Below are positions 50,881 to 60,085 of a stretch of 64,000 bases of DNA, one piece after another. The position numbers and the translations under genes are program-made. Source of the DNA: Candidatus Latescibacterota bacterium. GTDB taxonomy: Bacteria; Latescibacterota; UBA2968; UBA8231. The notes beneath the pieces are model-generated. The model did not search any database, was not told the DNA's origin, and saw nothing but the letters and a program-made list of their open reading frames with translations. Numbering within the stretch: the stretch's first letter is position 1; every line of letters begins with the position of its first letter. The stretch covers positions 87,308 to 151,307 of the forward strand of contig JAJEIO010000026.1 of assembly GCA_022827835.1 (NCBI GenBank). The letters run 5' to 3'.

Positions 50881-53105
50881 TTGCGATTGGCCTTCTGCCA
50901 AGGGTATGCCATCCGGCTGTGAAGGACGCCCATCAGCACGCGGATGAAGCTGTCTTCTATTTTGAGCAAATCCCGCAAGGTCAGCGCGCACTCGTCGAGT
51001 TCTCCAGCGGTGAATTTCTGCTGGATAATTTTATGCACTAACTGGCGCATCCGGCTGGGCGTGCGCTCGGCGAGGGTGCGAGCCGCCGCTTCGACCGAGT
51101 CGGCCAACATCAAGATGCCGGCTTCTTTGGTCTGGGGTTTGGGGCCATTGTACCTGAAATCTTCCTCGCGCACGCTGCGGTCGCCCAATTCTACGGCGCG
51201 CTCGTAAAAGTACTCAATGACGGTAGTGCCATGGTGCTGGGTGATAAGATCGCAGATAGATTGGGGAAGGCCGTGTTCCTCGGCCAACTCGAGCCCCTCG
51301 CGGACGTGCGAGGCGATGATGAGCATGCTCAGGTAGGGCATTAGACGATCGTGGGGGTTGCGTCCACCTTGCAGCCCTTGATTTTCGCTGAAGTACTCTG
51401 GCTTGTTCACCTTGCCGATGTCGTGGTAATAACAGCCGACGCGGGCCAAGAGCGAATTAGCGGCAATGGCCTCGGCAGCGCTCTCGGAGAGGTTGGCCAT
51501 AATCAGGCTGTGAGTATAGGTTCCGGGTGCCCGGACAGCCAATTGGCGGAGCAAGGTCCGATTGGGATCCGATAGCTCCAGCAGGGTGATATCAGTGGTG
51601 ATGTGGAAGAGACTTTCAAAGATCGGCAGCAGGCCGATGGTGAGGATGGGAGCGGCCACTCCAATGACAATTCCGGGCAGAATATGATCGTATATCTGTT
51701 CGACCGGAAAGAAGCGCAATAGATCCGCCGCCGCGATGAGCAATGCGTAAGAAATCGGCAGGAAGATCATGGGCCGGTAGAACTGATTGCGGTGGCGCAC
51801 GTGCCGCACCGCATAGACGGCGATGGCCGCCGTTAGGGCGCAGATTATGACTACGTAGAAGTCGGCGAAGAGGTTGCTGACAAAAAGCGCGAGCACAAAC
51901 GAGAGCACTAAGCCAATTTGTGGTGTCAGCAGGATCGTCGCTAGCATGGCGGCGAGAGGGATCGGTACCCAGTAGGGGGAGAGGTCGTGCGTTTTGATAT
52001 AGGAGGCCGCGGCGGCTGTGGCAACGGTCAGGATGGCTAAGAGGACGAGTTGGCCGGGATGTTCAAAAACAGCGCGTTCGTGCGTGGCGAGGAAGTAGCC
52101 GAAGACGAAGATTAGGAGTCCGGAAATCGTCGCGGCCGCAGCCAGTTGAATCAGGCGCTTAATCGGATGTTGAGATTGATCTTGGGCGATGCGGGCCGCT
52201 AGGGCGTCGAGTGCATCGACGTGCTCCTCGGTGACGGTGGCGTTTTTGTCGATGATGAGGTCGTTTTGGACATAGATCCGCTTGATGCTGGCCACGCCGC
52301 GCCGCGCCGCGTCCCTGAGGCGGGCGGTCTCCGGCTCGTCAATGGTTAGATTGGGAACCACAAAGAGGCTTAACAACTCGTGTACTGCTTGGACGGCATC
52401 GCGGTCGGCGATCGTGTGGTACGTTTGGATGTGAGAGATTAATTCGCCTTGTTTGAGCTTTTCTTCGCTATAGAGGGTTTCTATGTGCTGTTCCCGATCT
52501 CCGAGGCGGACTTGGGTCGAAGGGCTTAGAAGAATCGGTTGTTTGGAGGCGATGATGCCCGCAGTGTAGTAATTGGCCAGAATCTGTCGACAGATGGCTT
52601 GGAAATCATGTACATAAGGTTCGCTGGCTGTGGAGAGGACGTCGATGAGGGTCGAAAGCGCATCGAGCGAGAGCGAACCTACAACTTGAGGGAGGGCGCG
52701 TTGTAGTTCGCGTTGCTTGAAGGAGTTGGCCATCTGGACCCGGATTCTTGGGATCATTACTGCAAAGACCGAGTCTAACTGAGCTAGCTGCTGCTCCTGA
52801 ATTAGGGGATTGCGGTGCAAAATAGTGGGTATCTCGGCGCTAGCTGCTTGTCGTTCGCGCTCCAATTCGGCATCGCTTTTGGGCACATTAAAGAGAAAAG
52901 GAGCCTCGATGCGCTCTTGAGCGACGCTGCCGACGCGTAGCTGGGCAACGTTGTAGGGACGTTGGTAAGGCGATAGATAGGTGAGCAGGCCGATGACTAG
53001 GCCTGCCAAGACAATGTGGAACACCCGCAAGCTATGCGGGTGCCAAGGTTGGGGCTGATTGCTGCGGCGTTTAGAACCAAACCACTTGAATTTAAGCGCG
53101 TTCAT
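50865..53105 (-). CDS. pgpH: 7TM-HD (PgpH-type) c-di-AMP phosphodiesterase-like protein
   Basis: 746 residues. After a basic N-terminus and one helix (VFHIVLAGLVIGLLTYL) comes a long extracytoplasmic 7TMR-HDED sensor region, then seven membrane helices (about residues 310-500), and a C-terminal HD domain with CYYHDIGKVNKPEYF and ITQHHGTTVIEYF. The family degrades c-di-AMP where tested; the substrate here is inferred. The start overlaps the phoH stop by 4 bases. It sits in the same conserved cluster as in Firmicutes and many other phyla. Confidence 0.92.
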   Translation of the reverse strand: MNALKFKWFGSKRRSNQPQPWHPHSLRVFHIVLAGLVIGLLTYLSPYQRPYNVAQLRVGSVAQERIEAPFLFNVPKSDAELERERQAASAEIPTILHRNPLIQEQQLAQLDSVFAVMIPRIRVQMANSFKQRELQRALPQVVGSLSLDALSTLIDVLSTASEPYVHDFQAICRQILANYYTAGIIASKQPILLSPSTQVRLGDREQHIETLYSEEKLKQGELISHIQTYHTIADRDAVQAVHELLSLFVVPNLTIDEPETARLRDAARRGVASIKRIYVQNDLIIDKNATVTEEHVDALDALAARIAQDQSQHPIKRLIQLAAAATISGLLIFVFGYFLATHERAVFEHPGQLVLLAILTVATAAAASYIKTHDLSPYWVPIPLAAMLATILLTPQIGLVLSFVLALFVSNLFADFYVVIICALTAAIAVYAVRHVRHRNQFYRPMIFLPISYALLIAAADLLRFFPVEQIYDHILPGIVIGVAAPILTIGLLPIFESLFHITTDITLLELSDPNRTLLRQLAVRAPGTYTHSLIMANLSESAAEAIAANSLLARVGCYYHDIGKVNKPEYFSENQGLQGGRNPHDRLMPYLSMLIIASHVREGLELAEEHGLPQSICDLITQHHGTTVIEYFYERAVELGDRSVREEDFRYNGPKPQTKEAGILMLADSVEAAARTLAERTPSRMRQLVHKIIQQKFTAGELDECALTLRDLLKIEDSFIRVLMGVLHSRMAYPWQKANRKWQTV

Positions 53106-54058
53106 GGATCGGCCGAGGTGTGGGTGTCCTCATAGCTGTCGTAGGCTTTGATGATCTTCTGCACGAGCGGGTTGCGCACCACATCCCGTTCGTTGAGCCG
53201 AACAAAGGCCAAGCCAGCGATCCCGGTCAGAATTTTGGGTGCGACGACTAAGCCCGAAGGCTGGTCATCGCGGAGGTCAGTTTGGGTAATATCGCCAGTA
53301 ACTACGGCCTTTGAGTGACTACCCAATCGAGTGAGAAACATTTTCATCTGCTGTGGCGTAGTATTTTGGGCTTCGTCGAGAATAATAAACGAATCGTTGA
53401 GAGTGCGGCCGCGCATGTAGGCCAGCGGCACAACTTCGACAATTTTCATATCCTGCATCCGCCGCAGGCGCTCGGGTTCCATGAGATCCTGTAGTGCGTC
53501 GTAGAGTGGGCGCAAGTAGGGGTCAACCTTATCCTCAAAAGAGCCAGGTAAAAAACCGAGCTTCTCTCCGGCTTCGACAGCGGGCCGAGCGAGCAGGATG
53601 CGAGATATTTGCTTCTGCCGCAGCGCAGCAACGGCCATGGCCACCGCAAGATACGTTTTGCCGGTGCCAGCTGGGCCGATGCCGAAGACCACATCGTTAT
53701 TGTCGATAGCTGCGAGATATTTCGCTTGGCCTTCGGTGCGGGGATAGATGGCCGTCTTATAGGTATAAGCTGCGGAGTTTGAGAGAGTGCTGTGGTCGCC
53801 CTTAGGCAGAATCGAGTTGCAGTGAATCAAGCTCTCTAACTCGGCTGCTTCGATAGGCGGACCGTGGCGCATGCGTTTTATGAGAGGACTGAGGAAGCTA
53901 TCGGCCTCGCGTACCGAGGCATCGGATCCCTTAATCGTCAGCTTGTCACCGCGGGCGACTAAGCGAATGCCATATCTCTCTTCAAGATGAGCCAAGTGTT
54001 GATCGTTGCGCCCGAAGAGAGAGCGGCGATCAATGCCGGCGATAGAAATGTCCTTCAT
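53102..54058 (-). CDS. phoH: PhoH family ATPase
   Basis: About 318 residues from the ATG at 54058; ten upstream codons are ignored. An N-terminal KH-like region (LEERYGIRLVARGDKLTIKG) precedes the PhoH ATPase domain: Walker A GPAGTGKT near residue 128-135, Walker B SFIILDEAQNTTPQQMK, and VTGDITQTDL. Thought to be an RNA-associated ATPase working with YbeY. A terminator ends the LysM gene just upstream, so it may have its own promoter, but none was recognised. Confidence 0.94.
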   Translation of the reverse strand: MKDISIAGIDRRSLFGRNDQHLAHLEERYGIRLVARGDKLTIKGSDASVREADSFLSPLIKRMRHGPPIEAAELESLIHCNSILPKGDHSTLSNSAAYTYKTAIYPRTEGQAKYLAAIDNNDVVFGIGPAGTGKTYLAVAMAVAALRQKQISRILLARPAVEAGEKLGFLPGSFEDKVDPYLRPLYDALQDLMEPERLRRMQDMKIVEVVPLAYMRGRTLNDSFIILDEAQNTTPQQMKMFLTRLGSHSKAVVTGDITQTDLRDDQPSGLVVAPKILTGIAGLAFVRLNERDVVRNPLVQKIIKAYDSYEDTHTSADP

Positions 54059-54075
54059 AGTTCTGGTAGCTAGAC

Positions 54076-54134
54076 AAAAATACAAAAAGGGGTTTGAAAT
54101 CCTCCCTTAAACCCCGGAAGAATCAAACCCCTTT
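54076..54134 (-). terminator. Intrinsic terminator after the LysM gene
   Basis: GGGGTTTGA (54089-54097) pairs with TCAAACCCC (54123-54131), extended by AAA/TTT to a 12-bp stem with a 25-base loop. On the minus strand a T-rich tail (54076-54088) follows. It separates the LysM gene from phoH. Confidence 0.85.
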
Positions 54135-54169
54135 AAGTCTTGGAACGTATTTAAATCAAGTAGTTGTAA

Positions 54170-55000
54170 TTACTTGGGAATTTCGAGGACTTGAGCAGGA
54201 AAAATTATATCTGGCGCGACGATTTGCTGCTTGTTGGCCTCGTAGATTTTATGCCATTTTCCGGCATTGTTGTAAAGCTCGGCGGCAATTTTGAAGAGGA
54301 AGTCTCCTCGGGTGACCAAATACTGATTTTCGGCTACCCCAAACGGCACGGCCAAGACTTGCTTGGGGTAGATTAAATCCGGGTCTTTGATTTGATCCTT
54401 ATTCTTTCGGTAGATGCGAGGCCACATATAGGGATCGTCGTAGATTTGTTCTTTTTTGGAGATATTCCACAAGTTGTCCCCCCGCTCGACCTTGTAGTCA
54501 ATGACCACGGGTTGGGCTACGCGCGCTTTGAGATCGGCGAGCATCTGGTCGATAGTAGATAGCTTATCCATCATTTCGGGCAGGGCAGCTATGTTGCTCT
54601 GCTTGAGCTCGGCGACTCGGGAATCGATGGCGGTGACCTCACCGCGCCGCATTATGAGCACTTCTGGAGCTAGCGCCATTAGCCCTTCAAGTTGGGCGAT
54701 AATAGCGTCGAGTTCGCGCCCAAAGGCCATGACTTCGGATTCGGAGTGGCCGATTGCTGCGAGGATTTGGGCATTGAGGTCGGCGTTGGCCCGGTCTAGC
54801 TGGGCAATCTGCATATTAAGCGCTTCAAGCTGGGCGTTTAGCTCTTCGATCTGGGTGTTGGCTGCGTTTTCGCGGTTGACGAGTTCGTTCCCCAGAGCCA
54901 TGTACTCCTCACAGGTCATCTGCTGCTCTTGAGCAGAGATGTTTCCGCTCGCTAGGACTAGTAATGCTAAAGCCAACCCACCAACGGACAACTTCTTCAT
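54170..55000 (-). CDS. Secreted LysM-domain protein with coiled coil
   Basis: 276 residues. Signal peptide MKKLSVGGLALALLVLASGN with cleavage near SAQ. A heptad-like coiled coil (about residues 35-160: NTQIEELNAQLEALNMQIAQL) is followed by two LysM modules, VERGDNLWNISKKEQIYDDP and VTRGDFLFKIAAELYNNAG, each about 50 residues. LysM binds N-acetylglucosamine polymers, so this is probably a periplasmic peptidoglycan-binding protein. It lies 14 bases after a small coiled-coil lipoprotein gene and shares its promoter. Confidence 0.87.
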   Translation of the reverse strand: MKKLSVGGLALALLVLASGNISAQEQQMTCEEYMALGNELVNRENAANTQIEELNAQLEALNMQIAQLDRANADLNAQILAAIGHSESEVMAFGRELDAIIAQLEGLMALAPEVLIMRRGEVTAIDSRVAELKQSNIAALPEMMDKLSTIDQMLADLKARVAQPVVIDYKVERGDNLWNISKKEQIYDDPYMWPRIYRKNKDQIKDPDLIYPKQVLAVPFGVAENQYLVTRGDFLFKIAAELYNNAGKWHKIYEANKQQIVAPDIIFPAQVLEIPK

Positions 55001-55014
55001 AGTCGGACCCTTTC

Positions 55015-55299
55015 TTATTTGCCTTGGTTGGCGAGGTTGTTCTTAGTAGCGGCTAATTTTTCTTCTAGTGCTTTTTTGGTGGCTTGTCGCTCGGCGAGTT
55101 CGCGCTCAAGCTGTGCTTTTGCGGCCTGTAGTTCGGTTACTTTTACTTCGGCGGCCAGAGTGGCTTGGCGCTGTTGTTCTAGGTATTCCATGTCCTCCTG
55201 CGACGGAACACGCGAACAGCTAGCCACGAGCGACAGAATCACTACCGCCAAGGCGACGCCGGAGTATCTCAAATTGGATAAAGTGGAAAGACAGCTCAT
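55015..55299 (-). CDS. Small coiled-coil lipoprotein
   Basis: 94 residues from the ATG at 55299, with GGAGGAAC upstream. Signal and lipobox YSGVALAVVILSLVASC, then a single long helix (VTELQAAKAQLERELAERQA, ATKKALEEKLAA), like Lpp- or Pal-associated spacer lipoproteins. It is encoded in front of the LysM protein, and both have coiled coils, so they may pair to link the envelope to peptidoglycan. Confidence 0.8.
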   Translation of the reverse strand: MSCLSTLSNLRYSGVALAVVILSLVASCSRVPSQEDMEYLEQQRQATLAAEVKVTELQAAKAQLERELAERQATKKALEEKLAATKNNLANQGK

Positions 55300-55369
55300 T
55301 AAGTAGTTCCTCCACCTAAGCTTAAGGATCAAACAGCGATCTTACATTAATATACGGAATATGGCCACA

Positions 55370-55397
55370 AATATAGGCGACCTAGAGTGGATGTCAA
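55370..55397 (-). promoter_or_regulatory. Predicted sigma-70 promoter for lipoprotein-LysM pair
   Basis: On the minus strand TTGACA (55397-55392) and TATATT (55375-55370) are 16 bases apart. The predicted transcript start near 55363 lies about 64 bases before the ATG at 55299. The consensus match is strong and the placement suits the operon. Confidence 0.55.
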
Positions 55398-55433
55398 GCA
55401 GAACAAGTGAAAATCTACCCTCCTTGTAAGTTT

Positions 55434-57218
55434 TCAGGCAGACCGAATACCCAATTCGCGCAACTGGCCCAAATCGACGGAAGAAGGGGCGTTTTCCATC
55501 AAGCCCACGGCCTTATTGGTCTTGGGGAAGGCGATGACTTCGCGGATTGAATCTTCGTTGGCGAGCAAGGCGATCAGCCGGTCAAAGCCAAAGGCAATAC
55601 CACCGTGTGGCGGGGCTCCGTAGTCGAGTGCTTCGAGTAAGAAACCGAATTTGGCCGCGGCTTCTTCGGTGCCGATTTCTAAGAGTTGAAAGAGACGGGC
55701 TTGTAGTGAGCGCTGGAAAATTCGCATGCTGCCCCCGGCAATTTCATTGCCGTTGAGGACCAAGTCATAGGCTCGCGCTCTAGCGTCGGCAGGGGCGCTA
55801 TCTAATAGGGCGAGGTCTTCTTCTAAGGGAGCTGTGAAGGGGTGGTGTACGGCTGTAAAGCGGTCGGCTTCTTCATCGCGTTCTAGGAGTGGGAATTGGC
55901 AGACCCAAAGGGGCTGCCAAGAATCCTCGGGTACTAATGAGAGGCGCTGAGCCAGTTCCAAGCGCAGTGCTCCGAGTATCCGGGAGACCTGCTTGGGCTG
56001 ATCGGCGACAAAAAGCATTAGGTCGCCAGGAGCGGATTCGAGAGCCTCGATCAACTGGGTTTGAGCGGCTTGGGGGAAGAATTTGACGATGGAGGATTCA
56101 AGGCCGGCGTCGGTGTGTTTGATCCAGCTAAGACCCTTGGCGCCTAAGCCTTGGGAGAAGGCGATTAAATCGTCAATTTGTCCACGCGAGAACCCGCTGC
56201 AGCCCTTGGCATTTATGCCTTTAACTTGACCACCACTGTCAAGAACGGAATGAAAGACTTGGAATTGGGAAGCTCGCGCTGCTGCCGCTATGTCTTTGAG
56301 TTCTAAGCCAAAGCGCAGATCGGGTTTGTCTGAGCCAAAGCGCTCCATGGCTTCGCGATAAGTGAGGCGCGGAAAAGGGTTGGGTAACTCGATTTGGCGC
56401 AACTCAGCAAAGAGAGCGCGGGTTATATCCTCGGCAATAGCCATGACGTGATCCTCGCGCACGAAGGCCATTTCGATATCGATTTGGGTAAATTCGGGCT
56501 GGCGATCGGCTCGCAAATCCTCGTCGCGGAAGCACTTGACGATCTGGAAGTAGCGGTCGTAGCCGGCGATCATCAAGAGCTGTTTGTAGGTTTGAGGTGA
56601 TTGGGGCAGAGCGAAAAAATGCCCAGGATGTACTCGACTGGGGACGAGATAATCTCGGGCCCCTTCGGGGGTGCTCTTGGTCAGGAACGGAGTTTCAACT
56701 TCGATGAAGCCTCGCTGGTCAAGCAGGTGGCGCACGATCTGATATCCCCGGTGCCTGAGTAACAAATTGCCTTGGATACGAGGCCGACGCAGGTCCAGAT
56801 AGCGATACTTGAGCCGAATTTCCTCTCCAGCGTCGGTTTGATCTTCGATGAGAAAAGGTGGGGTCTGACAGCGGTTGAGGAGGCGAAGTTGATCGCAGTT
56901 TACCTCAATCGCCCCGGTGGGTAATTGAGGGTTGACCATACCTTCGGGGCGGGCCTCGACTTCGCCCTGTACGGCGATGACGTACTCGCTGCGCAAGTGA
57001 TCGGCCTGTTGGTAGGCGATTGGATCGCGCTGTGGGTTGAAGACGATTTGGGTAATGCCGTAGCGGTCGCGGAGGTCGATAAAAATAACGCCGCCGTGGT
57101 CACGGCGGCGCCAGACCCAACCCATTAGCAATACGCGCTGACCGATATCTTTGTCCGTGAGAGTGCCGCAGTCGTGCGTACGCTCCCAGTTACCCAAGCC
57201 TTCGCTCGGTTCTTCCAT
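55434..57218 (-). CDS. aspS: Aspartyl-tRNA synthetase
   Basis: 594 residues, bacterial type. N-terminal OB-fold anticodon-binding domain (LLMGWVWRRRDHGGVIFIDL), class II motif 2 FRDEDLRADRQPEFTQIDIE, a GAD insertion (about 280-410), and motif 3 GGIAFGFDRLIALL. It charges tRNA-Asp, and possibly tRNA-Asn in organisms lacking AsnRS; discrimination cannot be read here. A promoter with TTGACA lies 45-73 bases upstream. It stands as a single gene facing a divergent cysM. Confidence 0.97.
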   Translation of the reverse strand: MEEPSEGLGNWERTHDCGTLTDKDIGQRVLLMGWVWRRRDHGGVIFIDLRDRYGITQIVFNPQRDPIAYQQADHLRSEYVIAVQGEVEARPEGMVNPQLPTGAIEVNCDQLRLLNRCQTPPFLIEDQTDAGEEIRLKYRYLDLRRPRIQGNLLLRHRGYQIVRHLLDQRGFIEVETPFLTKSTPEGARDYLVPSRVHPGHFFALPQSPQTYKQLLMIAGYDRYFQIVKCFRDEDLRADRQPEFTQIDIEMAFVREDHVMAIAEDITRALFAELRQIELPNPFPRLTYREAMERFGSDKPDLRFGLELKDIAAAARASQFQVFHSVLDSGGQVKGINAKGCSGFSRGQIDDLIAFSQGLGAKGLSWIKHTDAGLESSIVKFFPQAAQTQLIEALESAPGDLMLFVADQPKQVSRILGALRLELAQRLSLVPEDSWQPLWVCQFPLLERDEEADRFTAVHHPFTAPLEEDLALLDSAPADARARAYDLVLNGNEIAGGSMRIFQRSLQARLFQLLEIGTEEAAAKFGFLLEALDYGAPPHGGIAFGFDRLIALLANEDSIREVIAFPKTNKAVGLMENAPSSVDLGQLRELGIRSA

Positions 57219-57262
57219 AAGTTACACCTAAATGATATTGGATTTTAAATGGGAAACAGAAT

Positions 57263-57291
57263 AAAATAAAATGCAGTTTGGAGAGTGTCAA
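57263..57291 (-). promoter_or_regulatory. Predicted promoter for aspS
   Basis: Minus-strand TTGACA (57291-57286), 17-base spacer, TATTTT (57268-57263), giving a leader of about 38 bases to the aspS ATG. It is back to back with the cysM promoter. Confidence 0.55.
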
Positions 57292-57307
57292 GAAAGGACC
57301 GGGTTAG

Positions 57308-57336
57308 TTGACATGGTGGATTTTGGTTCTTTTAAT
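57308..57336 (+). promoter_or_regulatory. Predicted promoter for the cysteine cassette
   Basis: TTGACA (57308-57313), 17-base spacer, TTTAAT (57331-57336). The implied transcript start (about 57343) falls inside the GAGGGGAG ribosome-binding site of the gene at 57354, so the leader would be very short. It may be partly off, but the elements are near consensus. Confidence 0.4.
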
Positions 57337-57353
57337 CGTGAGGGGAGATTTTT

Positions 57354-58274
57354 GTGATTGGCCTATCGGTCGTCGAGCAGATTGGTGATACGCCGCTTTT
57401 GCGGCTGAGGGATCCGGCGATTCCACCAAAGGTGGAAGTGTATGCCAAGCTGGAGTTTTTCAATCCTGGGGGGTCGGTCAAGGACCGGCCGGCGCGACGG
57501 ATGATCGAGGATGGCGAGCAGGACGGGGCGTTGGGGCCGGGCAAGGTCATTTTGGATTCCACTTCTGGAAATACCGGCATTGCCTACGCTATGATCGGTG
57601 CTGCTAAAGGCTATCGGGTAACATTAGCCATGCCGGCCAATGTTAGTCGCGAGCGCAAGGCCATTCTCGCCGCCTATGGTGCCGAAGTGGTGTACACCGA
57701 CCCAGGGGAGCTTTCCGATGGAGCTATACGGGAAGCGCGGCGGATATACGAAGCCGATCCCGACCGGTACTTCAAGCCCGACCAATACAACAATCCCGCG
57801 AATTGGTACGCCCATCGCGACACTACTGCGCCCGAAATATGGGAGCAGACCCAAGGCCGCGTCACTCATTTTGTCGCCACTATCGGTACTAGCGGGACGC
57901 TGATGGGCACCGGCCGAGGTCTTAGGAAGTTCAATCCGGCGATCCAGATCATTGCTGCTGAGCCGGCCGAGCCGTTTCACGGCATTGAGGGCCTCAAGCA
58001 CATGGGAAGTTCAATTGTCCCTGGTATCTACGACGAGACGCTCCTCGACTACAAAATACCGATAGATACCGATGATGCTTATGATACGGCACTGCGTCTG
58101 CCGGTCGAGCAGGGGATTCTCGTCGGCCAATCTTCGGGTGGAGCTTATTGGGCCGCGCTGGAAGTTGCCCGTCAGCTAGATACGGGAGTAGTGGTGACGA
58201 TATTTTGCGATGGCGGCGACAAGTACATGAGTACGCCCATGTGGCGGCTGGCCCTCGAGGGCATTACTAAGTGA
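57354..58274 (+). CDS. cysM: PLP-dependent cysteine synthase (CysM type)
   Basis: 306 residues from a GTG preceded by GAGGGGAG. PLP-binding Lys is in FNPGGSVKDRPARRM; STSGNTGIAYAM and IGTSGTLMGTGRGL bind the cofactor phosphate and substrate. The sequence is closer to the actinobacterial CysM that uses O-phosphoserine and a protein-bound thiocarboxylate than to CysK. The next two genes encode a JAMM protease and a ThiS/MoaD-like carrier, matching the Mec-CysO-CysM system of mycobacteria. Confidence 0.9.
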   Translation: MIGLSVVEQIGDTPLLRLRDPAIPPKVEVYAKLEFFNPGGSVKDRPARRMIEDGEQDGALGPGKVILDSTSGNTGIAYAMIGAAKGYRVTLAMPANVSRERKAILAAYGAEVVYTDPGELSDGAIREARRIYEADPDRYFKPDQYNNPANWYAHRDTTAPEIWEQTQGRVTHFVATIGTSGTLMGTGRGLRKFNPAIQIIAAEPAEPFHGIEGLKHMGSSIVPGIYDETLLDYKIPIDTDDAYDTALRLPVEQGILVGQSSGGAYWAALEVARQLDTGVVVTIFCDGGDKYMSTPMWRLALEGITK

Positions 58275-58286
58275 AAGGAGAGTTGA

Positions 58287-58781
58287 ATGCTGCGCATCGC
58301 CCGCGAGGACTTTGATCGGATCTGCGCCCAAGCCTTGGCCGAGTACCCACACGAGTGTTGCGGTCTGTTGGTTGAGGATATGCCGAGTGGGGTGTCCGCT
58401 GTCCATACTTGTACTAATGTACAACAGCAGCGGCACGAAGAAGACCCTAAGCACTATCCTCGCGACGCAAGTACGGCCTATCTGATTGACGCTGGTGAGC
58501 AATTGCGAATCGAGGAAGCGGCTGAAAAGACCGGGGGCCGGGTCTCGGGTTGCTACCATTCCCACATTGATTGCGCGGCCTATTTCTCGGCCGAAGACGA
58601 AAGGCGTACTTGGATATTCAACAGCCGAGAGGCAGGAGACGACCCAGACGACCCGGATGCGATGTATCTGGTGCTTTCAGTCTATGGTGAGGAGACGAGT
58701 AGCCAGCGGAAAGTGCAAGGCTACAAATGTTTTGCTTGGGACGGAAGCCGCTACGCCGAAACGGGTGTTGAAATAGTTTAG
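58287..58781 (+). CDS. JAMM/MPN metalloprotease (M67, Mec-like)
   Basis: 164 residues. The JAMM zinc motif is complete: E23 in PHECCG, H91-x-H93 in CYHSHIDCAAYF, S101 and D104 (SAED). This matches Mec and QbsE-type peptidases, which release cysteine from CysO-cysteine adducts or trim carrier C-termini. AAAGGAGAG lies upstream of the ATG, 12 bases after the cysM stop. With the CysO-like gene downstream the role in cysteine formation is strongly implied. Confidence 0.9.
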   Translation: MLRIAREDFDRICAQALAEYPHECCGLLVEDMPSGVSAVHTCTNVQQQRHEEDPKHYPRDASTAYLIDAGEQLRIEEAAEKTGGRVSGCYHSHIDCAAYFSAEDERRTWIFNSREAGDDPDDPDAMYLVLSVYGEETSSQRKVQGYKCFAWDGSRYAETGVEIV

Positions 58782-58843
58782 TCACTATTGAAAAAATAGA
58801 AGGCGGGCGGTGGAGCCGCTCAAATTACCACATGGAGGATGAA

Positions 58844-59122
58844 ATGCCGATTACTGTTCACATTCCCACGCCGTTGCGGAAATTGACCCACAATCAGGCC
58901 GAGGTCGAGTTGGAGGCAGGGACTATTAGCGAGTTGGTAGATGGTCTCGACGGTTCCTACGAGGGCTTGGCCGATAAACTGCTCGACGAGGGCGGCGAGA
59001 TACGCCGCTATGTCAATATCTTCGTCAACGACGAGGATATTCGCTTCCTCGACGGCAAGGACACGCCCCTCAACGACGGTGACAGCGTCTCTATCGTCCC
59101 GGCCATTGCTGGCGGCAGTTGA
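58844..59122 (+). CDS. MoaD/ThiS family sulfur carrier (CysO-like)
   Basis: 92 residues from the ATG at 58844, with GGAGG just upstream; an ATG at 58832 is weaker. Ubiquitin-like fold (VNIFVNDEDIRFLDG, NDGDSVSIVPAIAGG). The C-terminus is GGS: a single serine follows the diglycine that would be thiocarboxylated. The neighbouring JAMM protease may remove it, as known for QbsE on QbsD. It is the likely sulfur donor for the cysteine synthases on either side. Confidence 0.88.
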   Translation: MPITVHIPTPLRKLTHNQAEVELEAGTISELVDGLDGSYEGLADKLLDEGGEIRRYVNIFVNDEDIRFLDGKDTPLNDGDSVSIVPAIAGGS

Positions 59123-59160
59123 GGACTACCACAGGCGGTTGGCGTTAGGTTTGGTACAGG

Positions 59161-60078
59161 ATGAAACGCGCCCACAATGTGCTGGAATTAATCGGGGCTA
59201 CGCCTATGGTCCGCCTCAGCCGAGTCGTCGGGGAGGATGCGGCCGAGGTGTGGGGCAAGTTGGAGGCGACCAATCCGGGCGGTAGTGTCAAGGACCGCAT
59301 CGCTCTGGCGATGATCGAAGCTGCCGAAGAGCAGGGACTGCTGGCCAAGGGCGGCACGATCATTGAGCCCACTAGCGGCAATACCGGCATTGGCTTGGCC
59401 ATGGTGGCTGCCTACAAGGGCTACAAGCTCATCGTCACCATGTTCGACACGGCTAGCCGCGAGCGCCGCTTACAGATGCAGGCGTACGGTGCTGAAGTTG
59501 TGTTGACGCCAGCGGCCGAGGGTATGCGCGGCGCTATCGACAAAGCGCTTGAACTCAAACGTGAGCATCCAGATTACTTTTTACCACAGCAGTTTATGAA
59601 TGCAGCGAACCCCGAGATACACCGCCACACGACCGGCCGTGAGATCATAGAACAGCTAGATGGTCGAATTGATGCCTTTGTGGCAGGGGTGGGTACTGGG
59701 GGATCGTTGACTGGCGTCGGCGAAGTACTCAAGGAAGCTCTGCCCACAGTTAGGGTCATCGCCGTCGAGCCTGCCGGGTCGCCCATACTTTCAGGCGGGA
59801 GGGCTGGATTCAGTTATATAGAGGGTATTGGCGCGGGTTTTGTACCGCCAATTCTCAACCGCGAAGTTATCGACGAGGTGCGGGTCATTACCGATGACGA
59901 CGCGTATGAAATGGCCCGCCGCTTGGCGCGAGAGGAAGGACTTTTGGTGGGGATTTCAGCAGGGGCCAACGCCTATATCGCCGCCCAAGTTGCTCGCGAA
60001 ATGGGCGGAAATGCTCGGGTCGTGACGATCCTCTGCGACAGCGGATTGCGCTACTTGAGTACTCGTGCCTTTGAATGA
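59161..60078 (+). CDS. cysK: Cysteine synthase A-like PLP enzyme
   Basis: 305 residues. Lys in TNPGGSVKDRIALAM, PTSGNTGIGLAM, GVGTGGSLTGVGEVL and VGISAGANAYIAA are the O-acetylserine sulfhydrylase hallmarks. It is a divergent paralogue of the CysM at 57354, so the cassette has two synthases around the protease and carrier. Its substrate could be O-acetylserine and sulfide, complementing the carrier route. It ends 7 bases before the convergent rpsT. Confidence 0.9.
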   Translation: MKRAHNVLELIGATPMVRLSRVVGEDAAEVWGKLEATNPGGSVKDRIALAMIEAAEEQGLLAKGGTIIEPTSGNTGIGLAMVAAYKGYKLIVTMFDTASRERRLQMQAYGAEVVLTPAAEGMRGAIDKALELKREHPDYFLPQQFMNAANPEIHRHTTGREIIEQLDGRIDAFVAGVGTGGSLTGVGEVLKEALPTVRVIAVEPAGSPILSGGRAGFSYIEGIGAGFVPPILNREVIDEVRVITDDDAYEMARRLAREEGLLVGISAGANAYIAAQVAREMGGNARVVTILCDSGLRYLSTRAFE

Positions 60079-60085
60079 AGGATCA

